A DNA stretch of 64,000 nucleotides from CAIUSP01 sp964594365 (GTDB lineage Bacteria > Actinomycetota > Thermoleophilia > Solirubrobacterales > 70-9), in the NCBI GenBank assembly GCA_964594365.1, contig CAZQMB010000008.1, positions 7,174 through 71,173 on the forward strand, written 5' to 3'. Below the pieces are notes generated by a model. That model was not told the DNA's origin. It did no database searches and worked only from the letters and a program-made list of their open reading frames with translations. Of the stretch, positions 40,077-48,733 are shown piece after piece (positions within the stretch are counted from its first letter, which is position 1; the number at the start of each line of letters is the position of its first letter). The position numbers and the translations under genes are program-made.

Positions 40077-41471
40077 GTGGGCGATCTCGCGATAGTCCTG
40101 CACAGCCACATGCCCTACGTGGAGGGGTTCGGTACCTATCCCTTCGGAGAGGAGTGGCTCTTCGACGCTTACGCCCGCTCCCACCTGCCGGTGCTCGACC
40201 TCGCCGATCGGCTGACCATGACCGTCACGCCGGTTCTGGCGGATCAACTGGAGGCAGACGGTGTGGCCGACAGGCTGCTCGAGTTCCTCCACCGGCATCG
40301 CCTCGGCGCCGCCGAGATCGACGTATCCGAGAACGGGGACACGCTCGTCGCTGCCCGGTCAGAGGCCGCTGCCGTCGCCCGGGCGGTCCAGTCGATCGAA
40401 CGCTGCGATGGCGAGCTGCTGCAGCCGTTCCGGGCTGCACAGGATGAGGGGCGGGTGGAGCTGATGACCTCGGCCGCCACTCATGCCGTCTTCCCACTGC
40501 TGGCCACCAAGGCAGGTGGGCGCTTGCAGGTCGATGCGGGCCTGCGCTCACACACCCGGCGGTTCGGGCGCCCTGCTGGATTCTGGTTGCCGGAGTGCGC
40601 TATCGCCCCGGGGCTCGACGGGTTGCTGGCCGAGCGCGGTCTGCTCTACACCTGCCTCGACCAGACTCGCTCGGAACCTGACGGGGCCGCGATGCGCCCG
40701 ATCCGCTGTCCCTCCGGTTGTGTCGGGTTCACGATCGACTGGCCGATGGTGGATCTCGTCTGGGGCTCTGACGGCTACCCGGCAGACCCCGTCTACCTCG
40801 ACTTCCATCGCCAGTCGATGAACGGCACGAGGCTCTGGGACATCTCGGGTAACCCGTACGACCCCGAGCGAGCACGCGAGCGAGCAGTCAGTCACGCCTC
40901 GGAGTTCTGTCGAGCGGTCGCAGCGAGGCTGAGCGATCATCGCGCCGCCACCGGAGATCGCGGATTGTGCGTCTTTGCGATCGACACCGAACTGCTCGGT
41001 CACTGGTGGCGGGAGGGACCGTGGTGGCTCGAAGCCGTCATCGCCTCGGCTGAGTCGGAGGGACTGGACCTGCTTCGCCTCTCCGAGGCGTTCGAGACGC
41101 ACGATCCCGAGGCGCGCGAGATCTCCACCTCCAGCTGGGGCGAGGGTAAGGATCTCTCGACCTGGGGTTCTCCCGCGGTTGCCGACATCGCCAGAGCCGC
41201 GAGGCGCAGCGAGTTGGCTCTGGTGGCCCGTGCCGTCGCTTCTGGGCTAGACGGTCCCACCTCGGAGAGGGCGGCACGCGAATTGCTGGCGCTGCAGTCG
41301 AGCGACTGGGCGTTCATCGACTACCGCGGGCAGGCTGGCGACTACGCATTCGATCGTGCCGTGGCCCACGCTGAGTCACTGCTGGAGGCCGTAGAATCTC
41401 CTGACACGCGCAGCGAGCGGCTGCGGAACCTGGCTCCCGATCTGAGCCTCGCACCGCTTCTCGAACCGTGA
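40077..41471 (+). CDS. GH57 family DUF1957 protein, 1,4-alpha-glucan branching enzyme-like (Rv3031-like)
   Basis: Expected to act on alpha-1,4-glucans by transferring branches or oligosaccharides. It begins GDLAIVLHSHMPYVEGFG, the GH57 opening strand with the catalytic-site His residues. The nucleophile Glu is in FWLPECAIAPGLDG near residue 176 and the acid/base Asp in CVFAIDTELLGHWWREGPWW near 300; the C-terminal helices are the DUF1957 part. I take the GTG at 40077; a TTG at 40047 in frame would add 10 residues. It ends 12 nt before the GT4 gene, as in the mycobacterial Rv3031-Rv3032 pair. Confidence 0.9.
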   Translation: MGDLAIVLHSHMPYVEGFGTYPFGEEWLFDAYARSHLPVLDLADRLTMTVTPVLADQLEADGVADRLLEFLHRHRLGAAEIDVSENGDTLVAARSEAAAVARAVQSIERCDGELLQPFRAAQDEGRVELMTSAATHAVFPLLATKAGGRLQVDAGLRSHTRRFGRPAGFWLPECAIAPGLDGLLAERGLLYTCLDQTRSEPDGAAMRPIRCPSGCVGFTIDWPMVDLVWGSDGYPADPVYLDFHRQSMNGTRLWDISGNPYDPERARERAVSHASEFCRAVAARLSDHRAATGDRGLCVFAIDTELLGHWWREGPWWLEAVIASAESEGLDLLRLSEAFETHDPEAREISTSSWGEGKDLSTWGSPAVADIARAARRSELALVARAVASGLDGPTSERAARELLALQSSDWAFIDYRGQAGDYAFDRAVAHAESLLEAVESPDTRSERLRNLAPDLSLAPLLEP

Positions 41472-41483
41472 GATGAGAAACCG

Positions 41484-42683
41484 ATGACACGCACCTTGAT
41501 ACTCACCTGGGAGTACCCGCCGCTGATCGAGGGCGGCTTGGCTCGTCATGTGCGAAAGCTCGCCGAGGGCATGGCTTCTCAGGGAGTTGAGGTCCATGTG
41601 CTGACCCGCGGCGGAGAGGAGTCTCCGGCAGAGGAGACGATGAACGGGGTGCACGTCTACCGAGTGCGCGAGCCGACCCGTCCAGCGGACCTGAACGAGT
41701 TCGTAGCCTGGGTCGAGCGGATGAACTCCGACATGCTCGCGGCCGGCGTCGAGTTGGGGGACCGCTTCGACTTCGACGTGGTCCACGGTCACGACTGGCT
41801 CGTGGCGAACGCCTGCGACCACCTCGCCAAGCGGTTCGAGACTCCACTCGTGACCACCATCCACGCGACCGAGCACGGCCGGCATCAGGGATGGGTGGAC
41901 AAGCACCCGCAGTCCTACATCCACGGGGTAGAGCGCTGGATCGCAAACCGCTCGGATCTGGTGATCGCCTGCTCGTACTACATGCGGGAGCAGATCTGTG
42001 ACGTCTTCGGAGTCGAGGAGTCCCAGGTGGAGGTGATCCCGAACGGCATCGATCCCGACGACCTGCAGCCCTCCGACGATGCCGAGTTGGCCCGTTTGCG
42101 GGCCGAGTTCGCCCGCCCCGATCAGCCACTGGTCCTCTTGGTTGGAAGGCTCGTCTACGAGAAGGGCTTCCAGTACGCGCTCGAGGCGATGCCGACGGTG
42201 CTCGAGTCGATGCCCGAGGTTCGCTTCGTCGTGGCGGGTTCGGGAACCCACGAGGAGGAGCTGCGAAGCCAGGCCGAGACCCTCGGTCTGCTCGATCACG
42301 GCACCTTCGTGGGCTGGATCGGAGACGACGTCTTGCACTCGCTCTACCGCATCGCCGACCTGTGCGTGGTGCCCTCGATCTACGAGCCGTTCGGGCTGGT
42401 GGCACTGGAGGCGATGGCCTCCAGTTGCCCGTGCATCGTCGCCGATACCGGTGGCCTGCGCGAGGTAGTGCCGAGCGAGGACGTCGGCCTGCGCTTTCGC
42501 GCGGGCGATCCTGACTCGCTGGCGGCGACCACGATCCGGGTGCTCTCAGATGAAGCCCTCGGCAAGAGCCTGATCGCCGAGGCTCACGAGCATCTGCGCC
42601 GATTCGACTGGCAGGAGGTGGCCGAGCAGACCGCCGCTGCGTACGGGCGCTTGCTCGATCAGTCTCCGCGCAACGTCCCCTGA
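41484..42683 (+). CDS. GT4 glycosyltransferase, alpha-glucan synthase-like (Rv3032-like)
   Basis: A 399-residue GT-B fold retaining glycosyltransferase. The N-terminal domain has LTWEYPPLIEGGLARHV (GG loop) and VVHGHDWLVANA; the C-terminal domain has VIPNGIDPDDLQP, LLVGRLVYEKGFQYALEA and the E-x7-E motif YEPFGLVALEAMA. It resembles GlgA/GlgM-type enzymes that elongate alpha-1,4-glucan from nucleotide glucose, and Rv3032, which elongates methylglucose lipopolysaccharide. The last 25 nt overlap the convergent acyltransferase gene. Confidence 0.92.
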   Translation: MTRTLILTWEYPPLIEGGLARHVRKLAEGMASQGVEVHVLTRGGEESPAEETMNGVHVYRVREPTRPADLNEFVAWVERMNSDMLAAGVELGDRFDFDVVHGHDWLVANACDHLAKRFETPLVTTIHATEHGRHQGWVDKHPQSYIHGVERWIANRSDLVIACSYYMREQICDVFGVEESQVEVIPNGIDPDDLQPSDDAELARLRAEFARPDQPLVLLVGRLVYEKGFQYALEAMPTVLESMPEVRFVVAGSGTHEEELRSQAETLGLLDHGTFVGWIGDDVLHSLYRIADLCVVPSIYEPFGLVALEAMASSCPCIVADTGGLREVVPSEDVGLRFRAGDPDSLAATTIRVLSDEALGKSLIAEAHEHLRRFDWQEVAEQTAAAYGRLLDQSPRNVP

Positions 42684-43336
42684 GCAGCAGGCGACTGCTC
42701 GGAGGCTGGCTCTGGCTTCGGCTCCACGGGGTTGCGCCATCTCAGACTCTCGGGCTCGTCACGCATCCTCAGGATTCGGGCCGGGATGCCACCGACCACC
42801 GCGTTTGCGGGCACATCCTTGGTCACCACGGCATTCGCTCCGATGATCGAGTTGTCTCCCACCTTGACCCCACGCAGGATGCAGGCCCCGTAGCCGATCC
42901 AGACGTTCGAGCCGACCTCCACCTCGCGGGTGTAGATGCCCTGAGCGCGGATCGGGCGCTCGACCTCAACCACGCCGTGATCGAAGTCGATGAACATCGC
43001 CCGGTCTGCGATCACGCACTCGTCTCCGATCCTGACCCGCTTGTAGGCGGAGATGGTGCACTCCTGACCGAAGACGGTCTTGCGGCCGATCTCCACCTCG
43101 CCCTCGTGGCAGCGGATCTTCGTGCCGTCGCCGATCCAGCTGTGGCGACCGAACTTGACGGTTGCCTTCTTGCCGATCTGGATCTGCAGGCGCTTGCCGA
43201 AGAAGATCGGTCCCTCGGTCTGCCAGCGCCATCCGGAACTCGTAAACAGGCGGCGCCACGCGTATCGGAAGCCCAGCCGGATGTACTCAGGTGTGTACAT
43301 GCGGTTCCGGTAGAGATGTCCGATCAGACGGCCCAC
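42659..43336 (-). CDS. hexapeptide-repeat O-acyltransferase
   Basis: A 225-residue left-handed beta-helix acyltransferase. Repeats such as IGDGTKIRCHEG, IGRKTVFGQECTI, IGDECVIADRA, IGYGACILRGVKVGDNSIIGANAVV run from about 65 to 190, ending with the typical VVTKDVPANAVVGGIPARIL. It should use acetyl-CoA or another short acyl-CoA to acylate a sugar. It sits convergent to the GT4 gene, in the same place as the Rv3034c acyltransferase of the mycobacterial locus. GTG start at 43336 with TATGAT 8 nt upstream. Confidence 0.87.
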   Translation of the reverse strand: MGRLIGHLYRNRMYTPEYIRLGFRYAWRRLFTSSGWRWQTEGPIFFGKRLQIQIGKKATVKFGRHSWIGDGTKIRCHEGEVEIGRKTVFGQECTISAYKRVRIGDECVIADRAMFIDFDHGVVEVERPIRAQGIYTREVEVGSNVWIGYGACILRGVKVGDNSIIGANAVVTKDVPANAVVGGIPARILRMRDEPESLRWRNPVEPKPEPASEQSPAAQGTLRGD

Positions 43337-43344
43337 GGCGCCGG

Positions 43345-43350
43345 ATCATA
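43345..43350 (-). promoter_or_regulatory. -10 box TATGAT, leaderless start of acyltransferase
   Basis: TATGAT ends 8 nt before the GTG at 43336 on the minus strand. Confidence 0.5.
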
Positions 43351-43392
43351 GGCAGCCTGCGCTCGTGCGCGCTTGCGCTCGGAGGTCGGCTC

Positions 43393-43398
43393 TAGACT
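43393..43398 (+). promoter_or_regulatory. -10 box TAGACT, leaderless start of meaB
   Basis: TAGACT ends 8 nt before the ATG at 43407. The same hexamer and spacing precede the mutase gene at 49689. Confidence 0.55.
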
Positions 43399-43406
43399 CA
43401 CCGCCA

Positions 43407-44372
43407 ATGGGATCGAAGCAGCTCAACTCCGCTGACCTTGTCGCCCCGCTGCTGGCGGGCGACAAGAGGGCGCTTGCGAGGGCGATAACCCTGATCGAAA
43501 ACGACGATCCCGCCGGCTGGGAACTGGTCAGGGAGGTCTTCCCGAAGACCGGGAGCGCCAGCGTGGTCGGCTTCACCGGCCCTCCTGGTGTGGGTAAGAG
43601 CACGCTGATCGGGGCACTGACCGCTGAGCTCCGGCGCTCGGACCATCAGGTTGCGGTGCTCTCGATCGATCCCTCGAGTCCGTTCACCCAAGGCGCGCTG
43701 CTCGGCGACAGGATCCGCCTGACCGAGCACTTCCTCGACGACGGGGTGTTCATCCGCTCGATGGCCTCTCGCGGAGCCCTCGGCGGGCTCGCCGAAGCCT
43801 CCCTGCAGGCGGCACTCCTGATGGACGCATCGGGCAAGGACGATGTCTTGGTCGAGACGGTGGGAGTAGGCCAAGGCGAGATAGACGTGGTCGATCACGC
43901 CGACACGATCGTGCTGGTCCTGATGCCCGGCTCCGGCGACTCGATCCAGGCTCTGAAGGCCGGCGTGATGGAGATCCCGGACATCATCGTGATCAACAAG
44001 TCAGATCATCCGATGACCGACACGATGATCCGCGAGATACGCGGTGTGCTCTCGCTCGGGCCGTCGGTTTCGTGGAAGATCCCGATCCTCCGCACCGAGG
44101 CGGCAAAGGGAGAGGGGGTGGCAGAGTTGGCCGCAGCGATCGCCGAGCATCGCGCCCATATCGAGGCTGAGGGAACGCTCGCCGAACGCCGAGCGCGGAA
44201 TCTGCGAAACGAGGTGCTCGAGTTGGCTATCTCCAGAGTGAGACGCGGGCTCGAGGCAACGGTCGCAGAGGACCCGGAGATCTCCGCCTTGCTCGACCGT
44301 GTCGTCTCACGGGAGATCGATCCCGCGAGTGCTGCCGAAGAGCTACTCGCGCTGCGGGAGAGGAATGGCTGA
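43407..44372 (+). CDS. meaB: MeaB/ArgK-family GTPase chaperone of B12-dependent mutases
   Basis: Loads and protects adenosylcobalamin in methylmalonyl-CoA or isobutyryl-CoA mutase. The 321 residues have the P-loop VGFTGPPGVGKSTLIGAL (about 52-69), LSIDPSSPFTQGALLGDRIR (switch region), the ETVGVGQGEIDV segment and the NKSD base-recognition motif in IIVINKSDHP. Full-length and canonical. The partner is most likely the mutase pair at 49689-51769, whose promoter matches. It overlaps the PRC-barrel gene by 8 nt. Start ATG 43407 chosen on -10 spacing. Confidence 0.95.
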   Translation: MGSKQLNSADLVAPLLAGDKRALARAITLIENDDPAGWELVREVFPKTGSASVVGFTGPPGVGKSTLIGALTAELRRSDHQVAVLSIDPSSPFTQGALLGDRIRLTEHFLDDGVFIRSMASRGALGGLAEASLQAALLMDASGKDDVLVETVGVGQGEIDVVDHADTIVLVLMPGSGDSIQALKAGVMEIPDIIVINKSDHPMTDTMIREIRGVLSLGPSVSWKIPILRTEAAKGEGVAELAAAIAEHRAHIEAEGTLAERRARNLRNEVLELAISRVRRGLEATVAEDPEISALLDRVVSREIDPASAAEELLALRERNG

Positions 44373-44847
44373 GTCGAAGAAGAAGTCGGGGAGCCGGTCC
44401 AAGGCCAAGTCGCCGAAGCCGACCGGGCGCAAGCTGCCGACGGTCGATGAGACGGCGAAGTGGATCGGGCGAAGGGTCGACGGGATGGGCGAGAGGTCGC
44501 TCGGCCGGGTGGTCGGCATACATCTGGACGCGACCGACTCTCAGCCACGCTGGGCCGTGATCAAGCTCGGACCGCTTGCCGGCACCACTGGCATTCCGGT
44601 CGAGCACTTGGCCGCTGGCGGGCCGAAGCGACTCTTTGCTGCCTATCCCAGAGATCTGATCAAGGATGCGGTCAGATTCTCGCCCGACGAGGATCTCACC
44701 GCGGCCGATGAGCGCGAACTCTGCGAAAGTCTCGAGATACCGCCGGATACCGGCCGGGCGGCGGAACTGGAAAAGCGTCGTGACAAGACGGTTACCGCGA
44801 AGCCTCTCGCGTTGGCTGATCCGGCAGGCGACGCCGAGCGGCGCTAG
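44365..44847 (+). CDS. PRC-barrel-like domain protein with basic tail
   Basis: A 160-residue protein. The first 38 residues are Lys/Ser/Arg-rich; residues 45-115 form a PRC-barrel-like fold (SLGRVVGIHLDATDSQPRW, WAVIKLGPLAGTTGIPVEHL, RLFAAYPRDLIKDAVRF), ending in the acidic DEDLTAADERELCESL and a basic tail. PRC barrels bind RNA, proteins or act as stability domains; function here unknown. It overlaps meaB by 8 nt and the convergent acyl-CoA dehydrogenase by 4 nt. Confidence 0.78.
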   Translation: MAESKKKSGSRSKAKSPKPTGRKLPTVDETAKWIGRRVDGMGERSLGRVVGIHLDATDSQPRWAVIKLGPLAGTTGIPVEHLAAGGPKRLFAAYPRDLIKDAVRFSPDEDLTAADERELCESLEIPPDTGRAAELEKRRDKTVTAKPLALADPAGDAERR

Positions 44848-45977
44848 CAGCCGAGCTGGCGGGCGATCACCATGTGCTGGATCTCGTCGGTGCCCTCACC
44901 GATCGTCAGCACCTTGGCGTCGCGATAGAAGCGACAGACCGGGTACTCCTCGATGTAGCCGTAGCCGCCGTGGATCTGGACGGCCTCCTCGGTGGCTCGC
45001 ACCGCCAGGCGACCCGTGATCAGCTTGGCCTGTGCAGCGGTGAGGGTGAAGTCCTCCCCGCGGTCTTTCAGATCAGCCGCGCGGTATACGAGCAGCCTCG
45101 CCGCTTCGATCTGAGATGAGAGGTCGGCGATCTTGGCCTGGATCGCCTGGAAGCGTGAGATCGGACCTCCGAAGGCCTGGCGCTCCTTGGCGTAGGCGAT
45201 CGCCTCATCGAGCGCGCCCTGTGCGAGGCCTACGCCCATTGCCGAGACGCTGATCCGTCCGCCGTCGAGAGCCTTGAGGCACTGCCTCAGACCTTCGCCG
45301 CGAGCACCGAGCAGGTTGGCTTCCGGCACCCGGCAGTCCTCGAAGGTCAAGGGTCGGGTATCGGAGGCGTTCCAGCCCATCTTCCGGTACGGCTCGCCCT
45401 GCGTGTAGCCGGGCGTGCCGTTGGGGACGATCAGGTTGGAGATCTCGCCGTCGCCGGTGACCGCGGTGATCGTCACGCAGCCGGAGATGTCGGTCCCCGA
45501 GTTGGTGATGAACTGCTTCGAGCCGTTGATTACCCACTCGTCGCCATCCAGTTTCGCAGTGGTCTTGGTGTTACCGGCGTCGGATCCCGCCTCGGGCTCG
45601 GTCAAGCCGAAGGCACCGAGCTTCTTGCCAGAGCAGAGATCCGGCAGCCACTCCTGCTTCTGCTCCTCGTTGCCGAACATCGCGATCATCCCAGCGCCGA
45701 GAGAGGTGTGGGCGGCCACGGTGATCGCCACCGATGCGTCTATCCGCGAGATCTCCTCGACCGCAAGCGCGTAGGAGAGGACATCTCCGCCGCCCCCGCC
45801 GTACTCGGTCGGGTGAGGGATCCCCATGATCCCGAGCTCACCGAGTTTGTCGACGATCTCGTACGGAAAGCGCTTCTCGCGATCGAGCTCTTCGGCTACC
45901 GGAGCGATCTCCTGACGCGCGAAATCCCGGACGGTGTCGCGGAGCAGGCGCTGTTCGTCGGTCAGGCCGAAGTCCAC
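44844..45977 (-). CDS. acyl-CoA dehydrogenase
   Basis: A 377-residue FAD enzyme that introduces the alpha-beta double bond into acyl-CoA and passes electrons to ETF. It shows GLTEPEAGSDAGNTKTTA (FAD/substrate signature 1, about 124-141), INGSKQFITNSG, QAFGGPISRFQAIQAKIADL and the C-terminal HGGYGYIEEYPVCRFYRDAK with the likely catalytic Glu and TIGEGTDEIQ. It is of short- or branched-chain type by overall pattern, though chain length is not certain. GTG start at 45977, 4 nt after the pepA stop, so co-translated with pepA. Confidence 0.92.
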   Translation of the reverse strand: MDFGLTDEQRLLRDTVRDFARQEIAPVAEELDREKRFPYEIVDKLGELGIMGIPHPTEYGGGGGDVLSYALAVEEISRIDASVAITVAAHTSLGAGMIAMFGNEEQKQEWLPDLCSGKKLGAFGLTEPEAGSDAGNTKTTAKLDGDEWVINGSKQFITNSGTDISGCVTITAVTGDGEISNLIVPNGTPGYTQGEPYRKMGWNASDTRPLTFEDCRVPEANLLGARGEGLRQCLKALDGGRISVSAMGVGLAQGALDEAIAYAKERQAFGGPISRFQAIQAKIADLSSQIEAARLLVYRAADLKDRGEDFTLTAAQAKLITGRLAVRATEEAVQIHGGYGYIEEYPVCRFYRDAKVLTIGEGTDEIQHMVIARQLGC

Positions 45978-45981
45978 TCGA

Positions 45982-47457
45982 TCAGCCCTGCTTCGAGGCG
46001 AGGTCCCGGGCGAGGTCGACGAGAAGTCGGACGCCGTAGCCGGTGGGGCCGCTGCCCACGTAGTCGCGGCCCACATCCCAGGCGGTGCCAGCGATATCGA
46101 GATGTACCCAAGGGGTATCGCCGACGAACTCCTCCAGGAACTCCGCGGCGTAGATAGTTCCGGCCTTGCGTTTGTTCGAGGCATTTGTCAGGTCGGACTC
46201 TTTGCCCTTCGTCAGTTCCTTGAATTCCGGGTGCAGCGGAAGACGCCATGCGATCTCGCCGGTCCTGCGACCGGCGGTCTCGACCTCGGCCGCCAGGGTG
46301 TCGTCGTTCGAGATCAGAGCGGCGTAGGTCGAGCCGAGCGCCACCAAAACGGCTCCGGTCAGAGTCGCGAGATCCACGATCCGGTCGGCCCCCTGCTCCA
46401 CCGAGTAGGCGAGGGCGTCGGCGAGGATCAGTCGGCCCTCGGCGTCGGTGTTGACGATCTCGACCGTCTTCCCGTTGAGCTGGGTGATGATGTCCCCCGG
46501 TTTCATCGCTGTTCCACTCGGCATGTTCTCGGTGGAGGGGATAACGCAGAGCACCGAGATCGGAAGCCCCAGCTCAGCGATTGCGCCTGTGGCCTCCAGC
46601 GCAGCCGCGGCCCCGGACATGTCCATCTTCATCTCCTCCATGCCGTTGGCGGGTTTGATCGAGATTCCGCCGCTGTCGAAGGTGACTCCCTTGCCGACGA
46701 TTCCGAGCGTCTCTCCCGGTCCGGTGTGCCGTAGCACGATCAGCTTCGGTTCCTCTGCGCTCCCCTTCGAGACCGCAACGAGGCCACCCATGCCGAGCCG
46801 TTCCATATCCGTCCGATCCAGGACCTCGCAACTCAGCGAGGGGTGCAGCCGGGCCAATTCCTGGGCCCTATCGGCGAGGTAGGAAGGTGTGGCCACGTTC
46901 GATGGCAGCTGCTGCAGTTCGCGGGCTTGGTTGGCCGCAAGGGCAGCGACCCTTGCCGTTTCGGCCTCGGCACGCATTGCATCATCGACCTCTCCGCCGA
47001 CCGAGATCACCAGGCGCTCGATCCCCTCGCTCTGGTCGGAGTCTTCGTCACTCGGGCTCTTGTAGCGGTCGAATCGGTAGTCGGCCAGGATCGTGCCGGC
47101 GATGATGTCGGCTACGGCCAGTCGGCTGCCCTCGTCGGAGCCCTTGACCGGAAGCCGCCAGGCGATCGTGCTGCACTTCCAGCGTTTGGCCTCGCGCGCA
47201 GCGAGTGCCGCCGCCACCCTCAGACGCTCACCGTCGAGACCTTCGAGATCGCCCAGACCGACGATCGCAAGCCGCTCGGGGCCACCGTCTGACTCTGGCC
47301 GCAGCAGCGTGACCGATTTGAAACTGGTCTTCGCATCGTCCGCGCCGGGAACCTGGGCGAACTCCTTCGGCACCGCCGCCTCGGCGTCGGTTCGCGGCAG
47401 CACATGCAGATCCGCGTCGATCTCGGCCAAAGGTGTCTGTGTCAGTTCGACCTGCAC
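45982..47457 (-). CDS. pepA: leucyl aminopeptidase (M17 family)
   Basis: A 491-residue two-metal aminopeptidase that removes N-terminal residues from peptides in the cytoplasm. The C-terminal catalytic domain has GIVGKGVTFDSGGISIKP with the metal-binding Lys and Asp, MKMDMSGAAA, and the signature NTDAEGRLILADAL. The N-terminal macro-like domain (1-170) is present. It forms an operon with acyl-CoA dehydrogenase, which suggests amino-acid release feeding branched-chain acyl-CoA oxidation. GTG start; TATCCT lies 9 nt upstream. Confidence 0.94.
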   Translation of the reverse strand: MQVELTQTPLAEIDADLHVLPRTDAEAAVPKEFAQVPGADDAKTSFKSVTLLRPESDGGPERLAIVGLGDLEGLDGERLRVAAALAAREAKRWKCSTIAWRLPVKGSDEGSRLAVADIIAGTILADYRFDRYKSPSDEDSDQSEGIERLVISVGGEVDDAMRAEAETARVAALAANQARELQQLPSNVATPSYLADRAQELARLHPSLSCEVLDRTDMERLGMGGLVAVSKGSAEEPKLIVLRHTGPGETLGIVGKGVTFDSGGISIKPANGMEEMKMDMSGAAAALEATGAIAELGLPISVLCVIPSTENMPSGTAMKPGDIITQLNGKTVEIVNTDAEGRLILADALAYSVEQGADRIVDLATLTGAVLVALGSTYAALISNDDTLAAEVETAGRRTGEIAWRLPLHPEFKELTKGKESDLTNASNKRKAGTIYAAEFLEEFVGDTPWVHLDIAGTAWDVGRDYVGSGPTGYGVRLLVDLARDLASKQG

Positions 47458-47466
47458 GATTGGGTG

Positions 47467-47472
47467 AGGATA
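47467..47472 (-). promoter_or_regulatory. -10 box TATCCT before pepA
   Basis: TATCCT ends 9 nt before the GTG at 47457. No ribosome site is seen. Confidence 0.4.
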
Positions 47473-47548
47473 GTCATAGTGGCCTTCTCAACTAGCATCG
47501 CCTGCACGAGGCATGCTGGCCGCAATCGAAAAGCTCAGGAAGGTGACG

Positions 47549-48733
47549 ATGTCGAAGACCGTGATTCTCTCCACAGCACGAACTCCCTTCGGGAAGATGG
47601 GTGGCTCCTTGTCCACCGTCGATGCGACGGGACTCGGCGCAACCGCCATCCGCGAAGCGCTCTCGCGCTCGGGAGTGGAGGCCGAAGAGGTCGAGGGCGT
47701 CGTGTTCGGGCAGGTGCTGCAGGCGGGACAGGGCCAGATTCCCTCTCGCCAGACCCAGATTGCAGCGGGGATACCCAAGGAGGTCCCTTCCGAGACGATC
47801 AACAAGGTTTGCGCCTCGGGTATGCGCTCGATCGGCTTGTCGGATCAAGCGATCAGGGCTGGAGATCTCTCGGTCGGCGTGGCGGGCGGGATGGAGTCGA
47901 TGAGCCTCGCTCCGTACCTGCTGCCTGGCGCCAGATTCGGCTTCAGGATGGGCAACGTGGATGCAGTCGACGCGATGACCTACGACGGCCTCACCAACCC
48001 CTTCTCTGGCAAGCAGATGATGCCCGAGGCCGAGGAGGTCGGAGCCGAGCTGGAGATATCCCGCCCCGATCTCGACGCCTGGGCTGAGCGCTCTCATCGT
48101 TTGGCGCATGCCGCGGTCGAGGCTGGCTACATGGCCGAGGAGATCGCTCCGGTCACCGTCTCCTCTCGCAAGGGCGACACGGTGGTCGAGGTGGACGAGG
48201 CGATCAGGCCCGAGACGACCCTCGAGGTGCTCGCCGGCCTCAAGTCGATCGGCGGCGATGACGGAACCCACACCGCGGGCAACGCACCAGGGGTGAATGA
48301 CGGCGCCGCCGCTGTCGTAGTTGCATCAGACGAGTGGGCGGCCGAGAAGGGGCACGAGGCGTTGGCGACCGTGGTCGCCTACGGACAGGTTGCCGATGAC
48401 TTCCCGTATCTGGCGAGGACCCCGGCCAAGGCAGCAGAGGCGGCGCTGGCCAAGATCGGCAAGAAGCCTGCTGACGTGGACCTCTGGGAGATCAACGAGG
48501 CGTTCGCCTCCGTTGCGCTCAACTCTGTGCGGATGCTCGAGATCGATCCCGAGAAGGTCAATGTCAATGGTGGCGCGATCGCTCTCGGCCACCCGATCGG
48601 CGCTTCCGGTGCTCGGATCGTCGGCGCTTTGATCCACGAGCTCCGTCGTCGCGGTGGCGGCCTGGGTTGTGCCTCAATCTGTTCCGGAGGCGGACAGGGC
48701 GATGCCATTCTGGTCGAAGTCCCAGGAGCCTGA
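47549..48733 (+). CDS. acetyl-CoA C-acetyltransferase (thiolase)
   Basis: A 394-residue thiolase of the biosynthetic/acetoacetyl-CoA type. The nucleophile is in NKVCASGMRSI (about residue 88), GGMESMSLAPYLLPG follows, NEAFASVALNS lies near 310, the catalytic His is in GGAIALGHPIGASGARI and the second Cys in CSGGGQGDAI. It could cleave acetoacetyl-CoA from butyryl-CoA oxidation. I start at the ATG at 47549, preceded by AGGAAGG; an earlier ATG at 47513 lacks a site. It overlaps the HAD gene by 32 nt. Confidence 0.94.
   Translation: MSKTVILSTARTPFGKMGGSLSTVDATGLGATAIREALSRSGVEAEEVEGVVFGQVLQAGQGQIPSRQTQIAAGIPKEVPSETINKVCASGMRSIGLSDQAIRAGDLSVGVAGGMESMSLAPYLLPGARFGFRMGNVDAVDAMTYDGLTNPFSGKQMMPEAEEVGAELEISRPDLDAWAERSHRLAHAAVEAGYMAEEIAPVTVSSRKGDTVVEVDEAIRPETTLEVLAGLKSIGGDDGTHTAGNAPGVNDGAAAVVVASDEWAAEKGHEALATVVAYGQVADDFPYLARTPAKAAEAALAKIGKKPADVDLWEINEAFASVALNSVRMLEIDPEKVNVNGGAIALGHPIGASGARIVGALIHELRRRGGGLGCASICSGGGQGDAILVEVPGA

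Noticed and set aside
47513..47548. Upstream ATG at 47513 as the thiolase start
   Set aside because: The ATG at 47549 has a strong AGGAAGG site and begins the conserved SKTVILSTARTPFG; the extra 12 residues have no family counterpart.
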